Positions 31,301-39,467 of a stretch of DNA of 39,699 nt are shown one piece after another (positions within the stretch are counted from its first letter, which is position 1; the number at the start of each line of letters is the position of its first letter). The stretch spans positions 1 through 39,699 of the forward strand of contig DIXH01000013.1 in NCBI GenBank assembly GCA_002428605.1. Reading direction: 5' to 3'. Below the pieces are notes generated by a model. That model saw only the letters and a program-made list of their open reading frames with translations. It had not been told where the DNA came from and ran no database searches. A program made the translations under genes and the position numbers. The DNA comes from Clostridiaceae bacterium UBA6085 (GTDB lineage Bacteria > Bacillota > Clostridia > Clostridiales > Clostridiaceae).

Positions 31301-31328
31301 CTCTTTTGTCCGAAAATTTCAACATTTG

Positions 31329-31378
31329 TTGATGAATACATTTACAATCATTATAATTGAATTGAAGTTTACTGTAAA
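31329..31378. promoter_or_regulatory. Bidirectional promoter of yaaA (-) and the transketolase-like gene (+) with a shared -10
   Basis: Plus strand: TTGATG (31329-31334), 17-base spacer, TATAAT (31352-31357). Minus strand: TTTACA (31378-31373), 17-base spacer, TATAAT (31355-31350). Both -10 hexamers come from one palindromic octamer ATTATAAT (31350-31357), so the two polymerases should exclude each other and respond together to anything bound there. Confidence 0.8.
31342..31356. promoter_or_regulatory. PerR-type operator over the shared -10
   Basis: TTACAATCATTATAA matches the Bacillus PerR box TTATAATNATTATAA at 13 of 14 defined positions (7-1-7 inverted repeat). It is a worse fit to the Fur (TGATAATNATTATCA) and Zur boxes. 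PerR bound here would block both promoters and release them on peroxide. Confidence 0.7.
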
Positions 31379-31392
31379 TCAGGGGGGGTTTT

Positions 31393-33366
31393 ATGAATTC
31401 CATAGATTTGAAAACAATAAATGCAATCAGATTCCTGTCAGCGGATATGGTTGAAAGAGCCGGGGCAGGAAGCGCCGGTATGGGTATGGGTTCGGCTTCG
31501 ATCGCATATGGCTTGTTTTCCAGTCACCTGAAGTTTGATCCGAAAAATCCTGCATGGGAAAACAGGGACAGGTTCATAATGGCGTCTGAACAGGGGGGAC
31601 CTCTGCTTTACGCATTGATTCACCTGTTCACCGGAAGCATAAGTATCGAGGAATTGAAGAGATTCGGACAATGGGAGTCCAGATTGCCTGTATTTCCTGA
31701 GAAGGATGTCAGGAGAGGTATCGAGGCTACTGTCGGTGAGTTTGGCCAGGGACTGGCAAATGCGGTGGGTATGGCTCTGGCTGAGAAGCATCTGGCTGAA
31801 AGGTTCAACAAGCCAGGCTATGATATCGTAAATCACTACACCTATGTCCTGGCTTCAGAAGAGAGCCTTATGAACGGAACAGCCATGGAAGCCTGCGGAG
31901 TAGCCGGAAGGCTCAAGCTTGGCAAGCTCATCGTGCTCTTTGAGGATGATGGAATGACTCCCGATGGGCCTTCAGCAGAACTCTATTCAGAGGACTTGCG
32001 CACGAGGTTCAAGTCAATGGGATGGCAGGTTCATGATATACGTGACGGCAATGATCCTGATGCCATTGGAAACGCCATATCACAGGCAAAGAGGATACAC
32101 GGCAAGCCAGCCTTGATATGTATCAAGGTTCAGGCCGGGTATGGATGTCCCGGCAAGGCAAATACCAGGGAGGTCCTCTCTGGGCCACTTGGAAGGGCTG
32201 CATTAAGCAAGGCAAGAGAAAACCTCAGATGGCCATATGGCGGCTTTGATGTGCCTGAGGATGTCAGGTTGAATGTAACAAGGATACTTGCAGCGAAGCC
32301 AAAGGAAATCCAGAAATGGAGAAACATGGTTGATTCCTACAAAACTGAATTCCCTGAGGATAGTTTCGAACTTGAATGCTGGTGCAGCGGCAAACATCTC
32401 AGGAACATCGATATCGATTTGCTTTACCGCATCGGTAAAGACAAGGAATCAACGATGGAGAGTTCAAGGAAGATATTTGACATCTTTATGGATGGTATAG
32501 GTTGCCTGATGTCCGGATCTTCTGAGGGTGCAGAATTTGAAGTCAATGAGTCAGAGAAAGGAAGCGCAAGGTCATCCGGCAAAAGGACGATTAAAGTGGG
32601 CTGCAGGGCCGATGCAATGGGTGGAATCTCAAATGGGGCTTCCTTACATGGAGGAATCAAATATGTTTCTTTTGCCAGAGCATCTACAGGATATTCTCTG
32701 CTTCCTGCAATTAAGCTTTCAGCAATGATGAACCTGGCCAACTTATTCGTACTGACTGATGACAGCCTTTCCATGGGAGAAAGGGGTCCGGCTGGAAGAG
32801 CTCTGGAGATTCAGGAGATAATGGAAGCCATTCCTGGCCTTGTAGTATTCAGACACGGTGATGCAGTTGAAGCTGCTGCGGCATGGATCAAAGCAATGGA
32901 GTCAGACAGAGGACCAACAGTAATCATGGTTTCAAGGATAAGCACTGCGCTATTTAAAGGGTCATCAAAAGAGGCTGAAAAGGGCGGATACGTTCTGGCG
33001 AAGGAGACCTCGAAGAAACCTGACCTGGTGATTGCGTCAACTGGGTTTGAAGCCGGAATTGCGCTGAAGGCAAGGAAGATCCTCGTGGAGAAGGGTATGG
33101 ATGTAAGGGTCGTCAGCATACCTTCGAAGGTGCTTTTCCTGAATCAATCTAAAGAATACATTGACGGGGTCCTGGCTAGGGACATCAAGAAAAGGATGGC
33201 AATAGAAGCGGGAAACCCTTCAAGATGGCAGTGGTTCCTGGGTAAGAAGGGGAGATTTGCCGGTATCGAAGAATACAATGGAACAGGGCCAACGCAGATG
33301 CTTCTGAAAAAATCAGGACTTACACCTGAAAAAGTGGCAGAGGAAGCACTTAAGCTGTTAAAATGA
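31393..33366 (+). CDS. Transketolase-like protein with degenerate active site (probable pseudoenzyme)
   Basis: The full transketolase scaffold is present: 657 residues, N-terminal ThDP-type domain (FLSADMVERAG..., NRDRF, GIEATVGEFGQGLANAVGMALAEKHLAERFN, HYTYVLA), central pyrimidine-type domain (MGGISNGASLHGG) and C-terminal domain. By eye alignment with E. coli TktA nearly all active-site residues are replaced: H26 to S27, H66 to Q67, H100 to F101, the GDG Mg/ThDP motif to S155-E-E157, N185 to D186, H261 to L262, the catalytic E411 to A406, H461 to D456, H473 to G468. Ordinary transketolase chemistry is therefore very unlikely. The frame has no stop or frameshift and has a G7-rich ribosome binding site and a strong PerR-box promoter, so it is expressed and maintained, not decaying. 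A regulatory, metal- or sugar-phosphate-binding role, or a partner of a true transketolase, is possible; unknown. Confidence 0.85.
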   Translation: MNSIDLKTINAIRFLSADMVERAGAGSAGMGMGSASIAYGLFSSHLKFDPKNPAWENRDRFIMASEQGGPLLYALIHLFTGSISIEELKRFGQWESRLPVFPEKDVRRGIEATVGEFGQGLANAVGMALAEKHLAERFNKPGYDIVNHYTYVLASEESLMNGTAMEACGVAGRLKLGKLIVLFEDDGMTPDGPSAELYSEDLRTRFKSMGWQVHDIRDGNDPDAIGNAISQAKRIHGKPALICIKVQAGYGCPGKANTREVLSGPLGRAALSKARENLRWPYGGFDVPEDVRLNVTRILAAKPKEIQKWRNMVDSYKTEFPEDSFELECWCSGKHLRNIDIDLLYRIGKDKESTMESSRKIFDIFMDGIGCLMSGSSEGAEFEVNESEKGSARSSGKRTIKVGCRADAMGGISNGASLHGGIKYVSFARASTGYSLLPAIKLSAMMNLANLFVLTDDSLSMGERGPAGRALEIQEIMEAIPGLVVFRHGDAVEAAAAWIKAMESDRGPTVIMVSRISTALFKGSSKEAEKGGYVLAKETSKKPDLVIASTGFEAGIALKARKILVEKGMDVRVVSIPSKVLFLNQSKEYIDGVLARDIKKRMAIEAGNPSRWQWFLGKKGRFAGIEEYNGTGPTQMLLKKSGLTPEKVAEEALKLLK

Positions 33367-33409
33367 TAGTATAAACCGATATGATACATCAAATGAATGG
33401 GAGGAAGTC

Positions 33410-34051
33410 ATGGACAAGAATTTGCTTAAGACTTACGACAACAAGCTGGAGAAGCTTTCAAAGGCTCTGGAGAAAAACAACATCAAGACCGTCATACTTG
33501 AAAAGGCTGAGGATGTTAAGGGATTCCTTGATGAGAGGATACCTGACAAGGCCAGTGTAGCACTCGGAGGTTCGATGACAGTCATAGACCTTAAGATACC
33601 AGAATATCTGAGGGAAAGGGACCTTGTGTTCCATGACAGGTATGCGCCAAACCTGTCGAAGGAAGATATGAAGCAGGTCTTCAGGAACAGCTTCTCAAGC
33701 GACTTTTACATAGCATCAACCAATGCGGTCACCATGGACGGAACCCTCTACAACGTGGATGGTACCGGAAACAGGACAGCTGCAATGATATATGGGCCTG
33801 ACAAGGTGTTCGTGATCATTGGTCTTAACAAGATAGTCGAGGATGAGGTAGATGCGGTCTCAAGGGTCCAGGGAATAGCGGCACCTGCGAACAACGTAAG
33901 GCTTAATACAGGTAATCCCTGTACAGTATCAGGCACCTGCATGGACTGCTCAAACCAGGGCAGGATATGCAACATCTATACCCTGATAAGAAGGCAGAAT
34001 GTGAAGGACAGGATAGAAGTAGTCATAGTAAAGGAAAACATGGGATACTAG
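33410..34051 (+). CDS. LUD-domain (DUF162) protein, lactate-utilisation LutC-like
   Basis: A 213-residue cytoplasmic protein of the LUD family, the fold of LutC and the N-part of LutB, which take part in lactate oxidation. Family landmarks: VALGGSMTVIDLKIPEYL, TNAVTMDGTLYNVDGTGNR, GPDKVFVIIGLNKIV. The C-terminal cysteines (PCTVSGTCMDCSNQGRICN; Cys-x6-Cys-x2-Cys-x6-Cys) could bind metal or an Fe-S cluster and recur in clostridial stand-alone members of unknown role. No lutA or lutB is nearby. GGGAGGAAG precedes the ATG; it follows the transketolase-like gene by about 40 bases and is probably co-transcribed with it. Confidence 0.86.
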   Translation: MDKNLLKTYDNKLEKLSKALEKNNIKTVILEKAEDVKGFLDERIPDKASVALGGSMTVIDLKIPEYLRERDLVFHDRYAPNLSKEDMKQVFRNSFSSDFYIASTNAVTMDGTLYNVDGTGNRTAAMIYGPDKVFVIIGLNKIVEDEVDAVSRVQGIAAPANNVRLNTGNPCTVSGTCMDCSNQGRICNIYTLIRRQNVKDRIEVVIVKENMGY

Positions 34052-34054
34052 GCA

Positions 34055-34095
34055 AAAAGATCCGGATGTGCACTCAGGCATATCCGGATCTTCAT
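34055..34095. terminator. Bidirectional terminator between the LUD gene and ogt
   Basis: AAGATCCGGAT (34057-34067) pairs with ATCCGGATCTT (34082-34092); the 14-base gap extends the stem by a few pairs. An A-run precedes it, serving as the T-run for minus-strand transcripts; on the plus strand the tail is CATTTATTTAA. Confidence 0.85.
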
Positions 34096-34107
34096 TTATT
34101 TAATTGA

Positions 34108-34575
34108 TCAGGCCTGTTTCCAGGTAATCCCTTCAAGCTTCAGAAGAAGCTTCTTGAAATCAGTCCCTCCAGTATACCCGCCGAGAGTGCCATCCCCAGA
34201 TATTATCCTGTGGCATGGAATGATTACTCCGATAGGGTTCTTACCAACCGCTCCGCCTATTGCTCTGGCTGCCTTCGGATTGTCGCATCTTCTGGCGAGT
34301 TCCCCATAGGATATGGCTTCTCCGTATGGGATGTTCTGAAGCTCTTTCCATACCCGCTCCTGGAAGCTGGTCCCGTGAAATACCAAAGGAACTGTAAATT
34401 CCTTCCTTTGATTTTTGAAATACTCATCAAGCTGCCTTGCAGCTTCTTGAAGGACTGACCCTTCTGGTGGAGCTTCTAGTGGCTTTAAAGTGAAGGTGAG
34501 TCCTGTGATTGCACTGCCATCACCTTCAAGCTCGATGTTTCCTAAAATGCTTTTTATTACAGCGAATTCTATCAT
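34108..34575 (-). CDS. ogt: Methylated-DNA--protein-cysteine methyltransferase
   Basis: A suicide DNA-repair protein that moves the alkyl group from O6-alkylguanine to its own cysteine. The active-site motif PCHRI holds C121; the DNA-binding helix FQERVWKELQNIPYGEAISYGELARRC and the KAARAIGGAVGKNPIGVI block are complete. 155 residues, without an AdaA-type domain. I prefer ATG 34575 because TGAGG lies about 7 bases upstream; a TTG at 34587 overlaps the end of the penicillin-binding protein gene. It is the last gene of the minus-strand group and ends at a terminator. Confidence 0.93.
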   Translation of the reverse strand: MIEFAVIKSILGNIELEGDGSAITGLTFTLKPLEAPPEGSVLQEAARQLDEYFKNQRKEFTVPLVFHGTSFQERVWKELQNIPYGEAISYGELARRCDNPKAARAIGGAVGKNPIGVIIPCHRIISGDGTLGGYTGGTDFKKLLLKLEGITWKQA

Positions 34576-34583
34576 ATTCAGCC

Positions 34584-36941
34584 TCAAGGATTACCGGGTT
34601 TGTTGTTGTTATTGATCCCGGCCGGTGGTACTACTACCGGAGCAAGAGGGTCTGTAGGGTCCACAGGTATCGGCTCAGGCTCTACAGGAGGTATGTGTAT
34701 CGTGCACAGCTCTGTAGGCTGGGTACCGTCGATGAAGAGGTCAGTCCTTGCAGTTCCTGCTTCGATGCAGTAGTCGTTCGGTATTGCACCTGATTCCGTA
34801 CAGAAAGATCCCTGGACTATTCCACCTGGTCTCTTGATGTCCTTCACCGGAAGTCCCTCATGCAGGAACTTCATGATCTTTCCGAATGCGACCTGGGTTG
34901 CATAGGATGTCTGTACTGCCTGGGAGCCTGCCTTGTGCAGCTCTTCATGAGTATCTGAACCTATCCACATGGATGCGGAATAATATGGGCTGAGTCCGGC
35001 AAACCATGTGTCAATCCTTCCCTGTGATGTACCGGTCTTTCCTGCTATCGGCATACTTGTAAGCTTTGCGCTCGGTACGTTTTTCCTGACAACGTCCTTC
35101 ATTACATCATAGAGTATGTATGCAGTCTGCGGCTTGATTACCTGCTTTGATTCAGGCACGTTCTCAAGTATCACATTGCCTGAGGCATCCGTCACCTTGG
35201 TATAAAGAATCGATTCCGTTACGATTCCGCTGTTTCCGAATGCGCCGTAGGCTGTAGCAAGAACAAGTGGATTGCCGCCATCCTTGCCGTCCTCATAGTT
35301 TGAGCCAAGGGCGAGGGTTGAGGCTCCCACAGCAGAATTATCAGTGGAATAGACCAATCCGAATTTTTCACCATAGCTCTGTGAGGTCTGCTTACCAACG
35401 ACAGAATAGGTCCTTACAGATACGGTGTTGTATGAGTTGACAATCGCTGTCCTTATATCTGTCATTCCTGTATATCTGTTATTTACGTTGAGAGGGCTAG
35501 TGGTGAATCCTAACGGCTTGAAGAGAGCATATTCAATCTTCGTATCATTTGCCAGGCTTCCAAGCGTTATCTTTCCAGTGTCTATTCCTGGTCCATACAC
35601 GGTTAGAGGCTTTGTTGTGGATCCAATGGACCTGAGTACTGAATTGCTAAAGGTAGGGGAATAGTAAGCTCTGTTGTAGCCTGCGGCTGACTCCTGGTTC
35701 CTTCCACCTATTATTACCTGTACCTGTCCGGTCTTGTAGTCGACTGCTGAAAATGCGGCCTGTGCTTCGGTCACCTCGGTGTATTCAACCCATCTGGATT
35801 CATCTTCGAGGGTCTTGACCTTGCTCTCAGGGTCAGCGGCAGTTGCTTCCCTGAGCTTAGGCTGATTGTATTCGCTCTTGATGTTATTGAAATCATTAAG
35901 TATCGATTGTGCGTAATCCTGAGCTGCCCTGTTCATGGTGGAGTGTATGGTTAGTCCTCCGTAGCTCAGGAGCTCAGTGATCTCTTCATCTGTCAGACCG
36001 TTCTTTTCCTTGAGGTCTGCTCTCACCTGGTCGATTACCGGCCTTGTGAAATATTCATAGTTGTACTTGTCAGTTATTAGAATAGTCTGGTTGAAGGTTA
36101 TTCCTGTGGCATCGAGCTCAGCTATGGCTGTATCGTATTCCACCTGGGTGATCTTCTCATTCTTGAGCATTGCCTGAAGAACAAGCTTTGTCCTGTTGAT
36201 GTACTTTGCAGGATTAGCCTTAGAGCTGTCTGAAAAGGCATAGTAAACTGAAGGGCTCTGTGTCGTACCTGCGATGTAAGCAGCTTCGATCAGTGTAAGA
36301 TCCTTCGCATTCTTTGAGAAGTACTGTCTTGCAGCTGCTTCTACTCCGTTTGCTTTTCCTCCGAGGAAAATTCCGTTCATGTATGTCTCGAGTATCTGTT
36401 CCTTTGAAAGGACCTTCTCTGCTTCGAGAGCCATGAATATTTCCTTTATTTTCCTTGTATACTCCTTATCCCTTGTCAGGAATGTGTTCTTTATTATCTG
36501 TTGTGTCAGGGTAGATCCACCCTGCATGCTTCTGTTTCCTGTGACTCTTCCGACAATATCCTGTATCACGACACTGATTGTCCTTCTGTAGTCAACACCG
36601 TTGTGCTTGTAGAACCTTTCATCTTCTATCGAAATGAATGCATTCTGCAGAGTCTGTCCCATTTCCTCCAGGGAAACCGGGAACCTTACCTCATCAGTGT
36701 GGACGATGTCGTACTGGGCTCCTGTCGAGTCAAGGACCACGGAAGGCTGATTCTGGTGAATAAACTTTGCAGCGTTCAGTTCAGGGGCATCCTCCGCAAT
36801 GGCAAGGCTTATCTTGGCGGCGTATAATCCTCCGACAAGTGTCGCTACCACAAGAGCTATGAAAAGGAATTTTATTGTTTTTATGAACATCGTGAAACCG
36901 CTTGTTTTTGCGTTCACCCTTCTTTTGGGCTTTCCATTCAT
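34584..36941 (-). CDS. Class A penicillin-binding protein (PBP1A-type)
   Basis: A bifunctional peptidoglycan synthase: an N-terminal GT51 glycosyltransferase polymerises lipid II and a transpeptidase cross-links the strands outside the membrane. A short basic N-terminal tail precedes one membrane anchor (residues about 20-45). GT51 motifs are EDERFYKHNGVD (catalytic E106) and GGSTLTQQIIKN. Transpeptidase motifs are S441-T-T-K444, S-Y-N (NSYNTVSV) and KTGTS. The C-terminus ends in a Pro/Asn-rich tail (PEPIPVDPTDP... to NNNNKPGNP) typical of clostridial PBP1 proteins. 785 residues. The ribosome binding site GGAGG is about 13 bases from the ATG, longer than ideal. It has its own promoter just after the hpt terminator. 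Confidence 0.94.
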   Translation of the reverse strand: MNGKPKRRVNAKTSGFTMFIKTIKFLFIALVVATLVGGLYAAKISLAIAEDAPELNAAKFIHQNQPSVVLDSTGAQYDIVHTDEVRFPVSLEEMGQTLQNAFISIEDERFYKHNGVDYRRTISVVIQDIVGRVTGNRSMQGGSTLTQQIIKNTFLTRDKEYTRKIKEIFMALEAEKVLSKEQILETYMNGIFLGGKANGVEAAARQYFSKNAKDLTLIEAAYIAGTTQSPSVYYAFSDSSKANPAKYINRTKLVLQAMLKNEKITQVEYDTAIAELDATGITFNQTILITDKYNYEYFTRPVIDQVRADLKEKNGLTDEEITELLSYGGLTIHSTMNRAAQDYAQSILNDFNNIKSEYNQPKLREATAADPESKVKTLEDESRWVEYTEVTEAQAAFSAVDYKTGQVQVIIGGRNQESAAGYNRAYYSPTFSNSVLRSIGSTTKPLTVYGPGIDTGKITLGSLANDTKIEYALFKPLGFTTSPLNVNNRYTGMTDIRTAIVNSYNTVSVRTYSVVGKQTSQSYGEKFGLVYSTDNSAVGASTLALGSNYEDGKDGGNPLVLATAYGAFGNSGIVTESILYTKVTDASGNVILENVPESKQVIKPQTAYILYDVMKDVVRKNVPSAKLTSMPIAGKTGTSQGRIDTWFAGLSPYYSASMWIGSDTHEELHKAGSQAVQTSYATQVAFGKIMKFLHEGLPVKDIKRPGGIVQGSFCTESGAIPNDYCIEAGTARTDLFIDGTQPTELCTIHIPPVEPEPIPVDPTDPLAPVVVPPAGINNNNKPGNP

Positions 36942-36976
36942 ACTTTGAAAACAACCTCCATTGAAATTTATAAACC

Positions 36977-36985
36977 ATTATATCA
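36977..36985 (-). promoter_or_regulatory. Extended -10 promoter of the penicillin-binding protein gene
   Basis: The minus strand reads TGATATAAT (36985-36977). The -35 position falls inside the hpt terminator hairpin, so there is no proper -35 hexamer. Confidence 0.65.
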
Positions 36986-37019
36986 TAAAAGATGCCGCAC
37001 CTTAAGGAACGGCATCTTT
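36984..37019 (-). terminator. Terminator of hpt
   Basis: AAAGATGCCG / CGGCATCTTT (37010-37019 with 36988-36997 on the plus strand), 12-base loop, followed on the minus strand by a T-rich tract. It directly abuts and partly overlaps the next promoter. Confidence 0.82.
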
Positions 37020-37056
37020 AGAAAATCTTAATATTTAGTGGGATTTTCAGAATATT

Positions 37057-37578
37057 CTACTGCCAGTTGAAGACAAAAGGTATATTCCTGTAATAATCGC
37101 CATAGTTCAGTCCGTAGCCTGCGACAAAAATATCTTCAATAACAAACCCGCAGAAATCAGGTACGATCTCAACCCTTCTTCTAGATGGCTTATCGAGGAG
37201 CGTGCAGCATGCAGCTGTCCTGGCACCCTTTGCCATGACGTGCTTCATGACAAAATCCATAGTGATCCCGGTATCTATTATGTCATCCACTACAAGGACG
37301 CTGAAGCCCTCAAGGTCGTCAGCTATGTCTGTGACCACTGTCACTTTGCCTTCTGATTCCTCTCCATGGCCGTATGAGGAAGTAGTCATGAAGCCTATCT
37401 TCACTTCGGTGTCCATGGCGCGTACCAGGTCAGCGGTAAAGATGAAGCTGCCTCTCAGGAGTGAAAGAACATAGAGTTTCTGACCCTTGTACTTTTTTGT
37501 TATCTCTTCTCCGAGTTCCCTGATCCTTTCCCTTATCTCATCTGCCGATATCAATACATTCATTTTTTTATCTTCCAT
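37057..37578 (-). CDS. hpt: Hypoxanthine phosphoribosyltransferase
   Basis: Purine salvage enzyme that joins hypoxanthine or guanine to PRPP to give IMP or GMP. The PRPP-binding loop VLVVDDIIDTGITM is present, with LSLLRGSFIFTADLVRAM (the LRGS-type pyrophosphate loop), FMTTSSYG, and the base-binding end GFVIEDIFVAGYGLNYG...RNIPFV. 173 residues, typical. GGAGGTTCAC immediately precedes the ATG. Divergent from hflX, with a palindrome TGTGCGCACA in its leader (37593-37602). Confidence 0.95.
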   Translation of the reverse strand: MEDKKMNVLISADEIRERIRELGEEITKKYKGQKLYVLSLLRGSFIFTADLVRAMDTEVKIGFMTTSSYGHGEESEGKVTVVTDIADDLEGFSVLVVDDIIDTGITMDFVMKHVMAKGARTAACCTLLDKPSRRRVEIVPDFCGFVIEDIFVAGYGLNYGDYYRNIPFVFNWQ

Positions 37579-37620
37579 GTGAACCTCCGCACTGTGCGCA
37601 CACTGTAATTCTTGTACTAA

Positions 37621-37649
37621 ATACTATATAATTAAAGGAAATATGTCAA
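37621..37649 (-). promoter_or_regulatory. Promoter of hpt
   Basis: Minus strand: perfect TTGACA (37649-37644), 17-base spacer, TAGTAT (37626-37621). The leader of about 35 bases carries the palindrome TGTGCGCACA (37593-37602). Confidence 0.7.
37627..37632 (+). promoter_or_regulatory. -10 element of hflX
   Basis: TATAAT, with only a poor -35 (TGTAAT at 37604-37609). It lies inside the spacer of the divergent hpt promoter, so the two promoters overlap. Confidence 0.5.
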
Positions 37650-37676
37650 GAATTTGGAAAAGAAGGAGGAAATCTT

Positions 37677-39467
37677 GTGATTTCAGGAAATATTGACGGG
37701 ATCAGAAAAAGGATTCTGGATGAACTGGAGACCATATTTGAGATCAAGACACCAAAATACCAGATAGCATCGCAGGAGATCACGGACCTCATATCAAGGC
37801 TGTCAATGGAGACAGAAAGGGAGATTTCAGTAGCGATAGACAGAAGGGGAAAGGTGCAGGAAGTCACAATAGGAGACTCCAGCAGCGTATCTCTTCCGCT
37901 TCTCGATGTAAAGGAGAGAAAGCTTTCCGGCACCAGGATAATCCATACGCACCCCAACGGCAATCCCAGGCTTTCGGCACTTGATGTCTCGGCTCTGTTG
38001 AAGATGAAGCTGGACTGCATAGCGGCAATTGGCCTTGGTGAAGAGCCGGCCATGGTAATAGGGTTCCTTACTGTAGATGAAGGAAGGCTTGCAGCACAGG
38101 CTACACAGCCGATGGACATTCAGTCAGCCTTGTCGTTTGACATACTCGACAGGATCACATTCAATGAGACTCTCATGAAGCAGGGTGAAAGCATATCAGA
38201 GCCTGAAGAGAGGGCGGTCCTTGCAGGTATAGACACAGAAGACAGCCTCGAGGAGTTGAGGGAGCTTGCGAAAGCCTGCAACCTGCCGGTTGCGGATATT
38301 ATTATCCAGAACAGGGAGAGGCCTGACAATGCCTTCTATGTAGGAAGCGGAAAGGTAAGGGAGATCGGAGAAAGGCTGCAGCTCACAAGGAGCAACGTAG
38401 TAATATTCGATGATGAGCTTACAGGAACACAGATAAGGAACCTTGAGGAGCAGCTGGGAGTAAAGGTTATCGACAGGACGACCCTTATCCTTGAGATCTT
38501 CGCAAGGCGCGCCAGGTCAAGGGAAGCGAAGCTGCAGGTAGAGCTTGCCCAGCTGAAGTACAGGATGAACAGGCTGATAGGACTTGGCACAGTTATGTCG
38601 AGGACTGGCGGAGGGATAGGGACCAAGGGTCCCGGCGAGACAAAGCTCGAGATAGACAGGAGAAGGATAAGGGAGAAGGTTACCGACCTTACAAGGGAAC
38701 TGTCAAAGATCACCGGAGTCAGGGAAGTCCAGAGGGAGAACAGGGAGACAAATGAGATCCAGAAGGTTTCTCTCGTAGGATACACAAATGCAGGTAAGAG
38801 CACTCTGAGGAATGCACTCTACGAAATATCGTCAAAGGATTCCGTGGTCAAGGAGAAGGTGTTCGAGGCAGACATGCTTTTTGCAACCCTTGACACTACA
38901 ACCAGGGCTATAGCCCTTAAGGACAAGCGGATCATAACTCTTACAGACACTGTCGGTTTTGTAAGAAAGCTTCCTCATGACATCATAGAAGCGTTCAAGT
39001 CAACCCTTGAGGAGGTGGTCTTTTCTGACCTGCTTGTGCATGTCATAGACGCATCATCGGATGATGCATATAAACAGGCGATCACGGTAGACAGCGTCCT
39101 TGATGAGATCGGCTGCGGGGATAAGGATACGATAATAGCCCTGAACAAGGTGGACAAGGGACTGAGCTATGTAGTTGATGACATAAGGGAGCTTTATGAA
39201 GGAAAGCACAAGATCATAGAAATTTCAGCAAAGAACGGCAAGAACCTTGATCCGCTGCTTGATATGATCATGGAAGCCCTTCCAAGGACACATAGCGCAA
39301 TCGAGGTACTTGTGCCCTACAGTGAACAGAAGCTGCTCTCTTCAATAAGGGCAAGAGGAACCGTGATTGCTGAAGAATACAGGGAAGATGGAACATATGT
39401 GAAGGCTGAGGTGCCGGACAGGGACCTCTATATGTATGAAAAGTTCATTGTTGGAGGAAAAGAATGA
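37677..39467 (+). CDS. hflX: GTPase HflX with N-terminal JAMM-like extension
   Basis: HflX is a ribosome-associated GTPase that splits stalled 70S ribosomes during stress. The HflX N-domain (NRERPDNAFYVGSGKVREIGE), the glycine-rich linker MSRTGGGIGTKGPGETKLE and the G domain are complete: G1 GYTNAGKST (368-376), DTTTRA, DTVGF, NKVD and SAKNG. At 596 residues it is about 170 longer than E. coli HflX (426) because of an N-terminal extension. That extension carries H90-x-H92-P-x7-S100-x-x-D103 (HTHPNGNPRLSALD), the pattern of the JAMM/MPN metal site of RadC-type proteins. Start at GTG 37677 after AGAAGGAGG. It overlaps the next gene by 4 bases. Confidence 0.94.
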   Translation: MISGNIDGIRKRILDELETIFEIKTPKYQIASQEITDLISRLSMETEREISVAIDRRGKVQEVTIGDSSSVSLPLLDVKERKLSGTRIIHTHPNGNPRLSALDVSALLKMKLDCIAAIGLGEEPAMVIGFLTVDEGRLAAQATQPMDIQSALSFDILDRITFNETLMKQGESISEPEERAVLAGIDTEDSLEELRELAKACNLPVADIIIQNRERPDNAFYVGSGKVREIGERLQLTRSNVVIFDDELTGTQIRNLEEQLGVKVIDRTTLILEIFARRARSREAKLQVELAQLKYRMNRLIGLGTVMSRTGGGIGTKGPGETKLEIDRRRIREKVTDLTRELSKITGVREVQRENRETNEIQKVSLVGYTNAGKSTLRNALYEISSKDSVVKEKVFEADMLFATLDTTTRAIALKDKRIITLTDTVGFVRKLPHDIIEAFKSTLEEVVFSDLLVHVIDASSDDAYKQAITVDSVLDEIGCGDKDTIIALNKVDKGLSYVVDDIRELYEGKHKIIEISAKNGKNLDPLLDMIMEALPRTHSAIEVLVPYSEQKLLSSIRARGTVIAEEYREDGTYVKAEVPDRDLYMYEKFIVGGKE

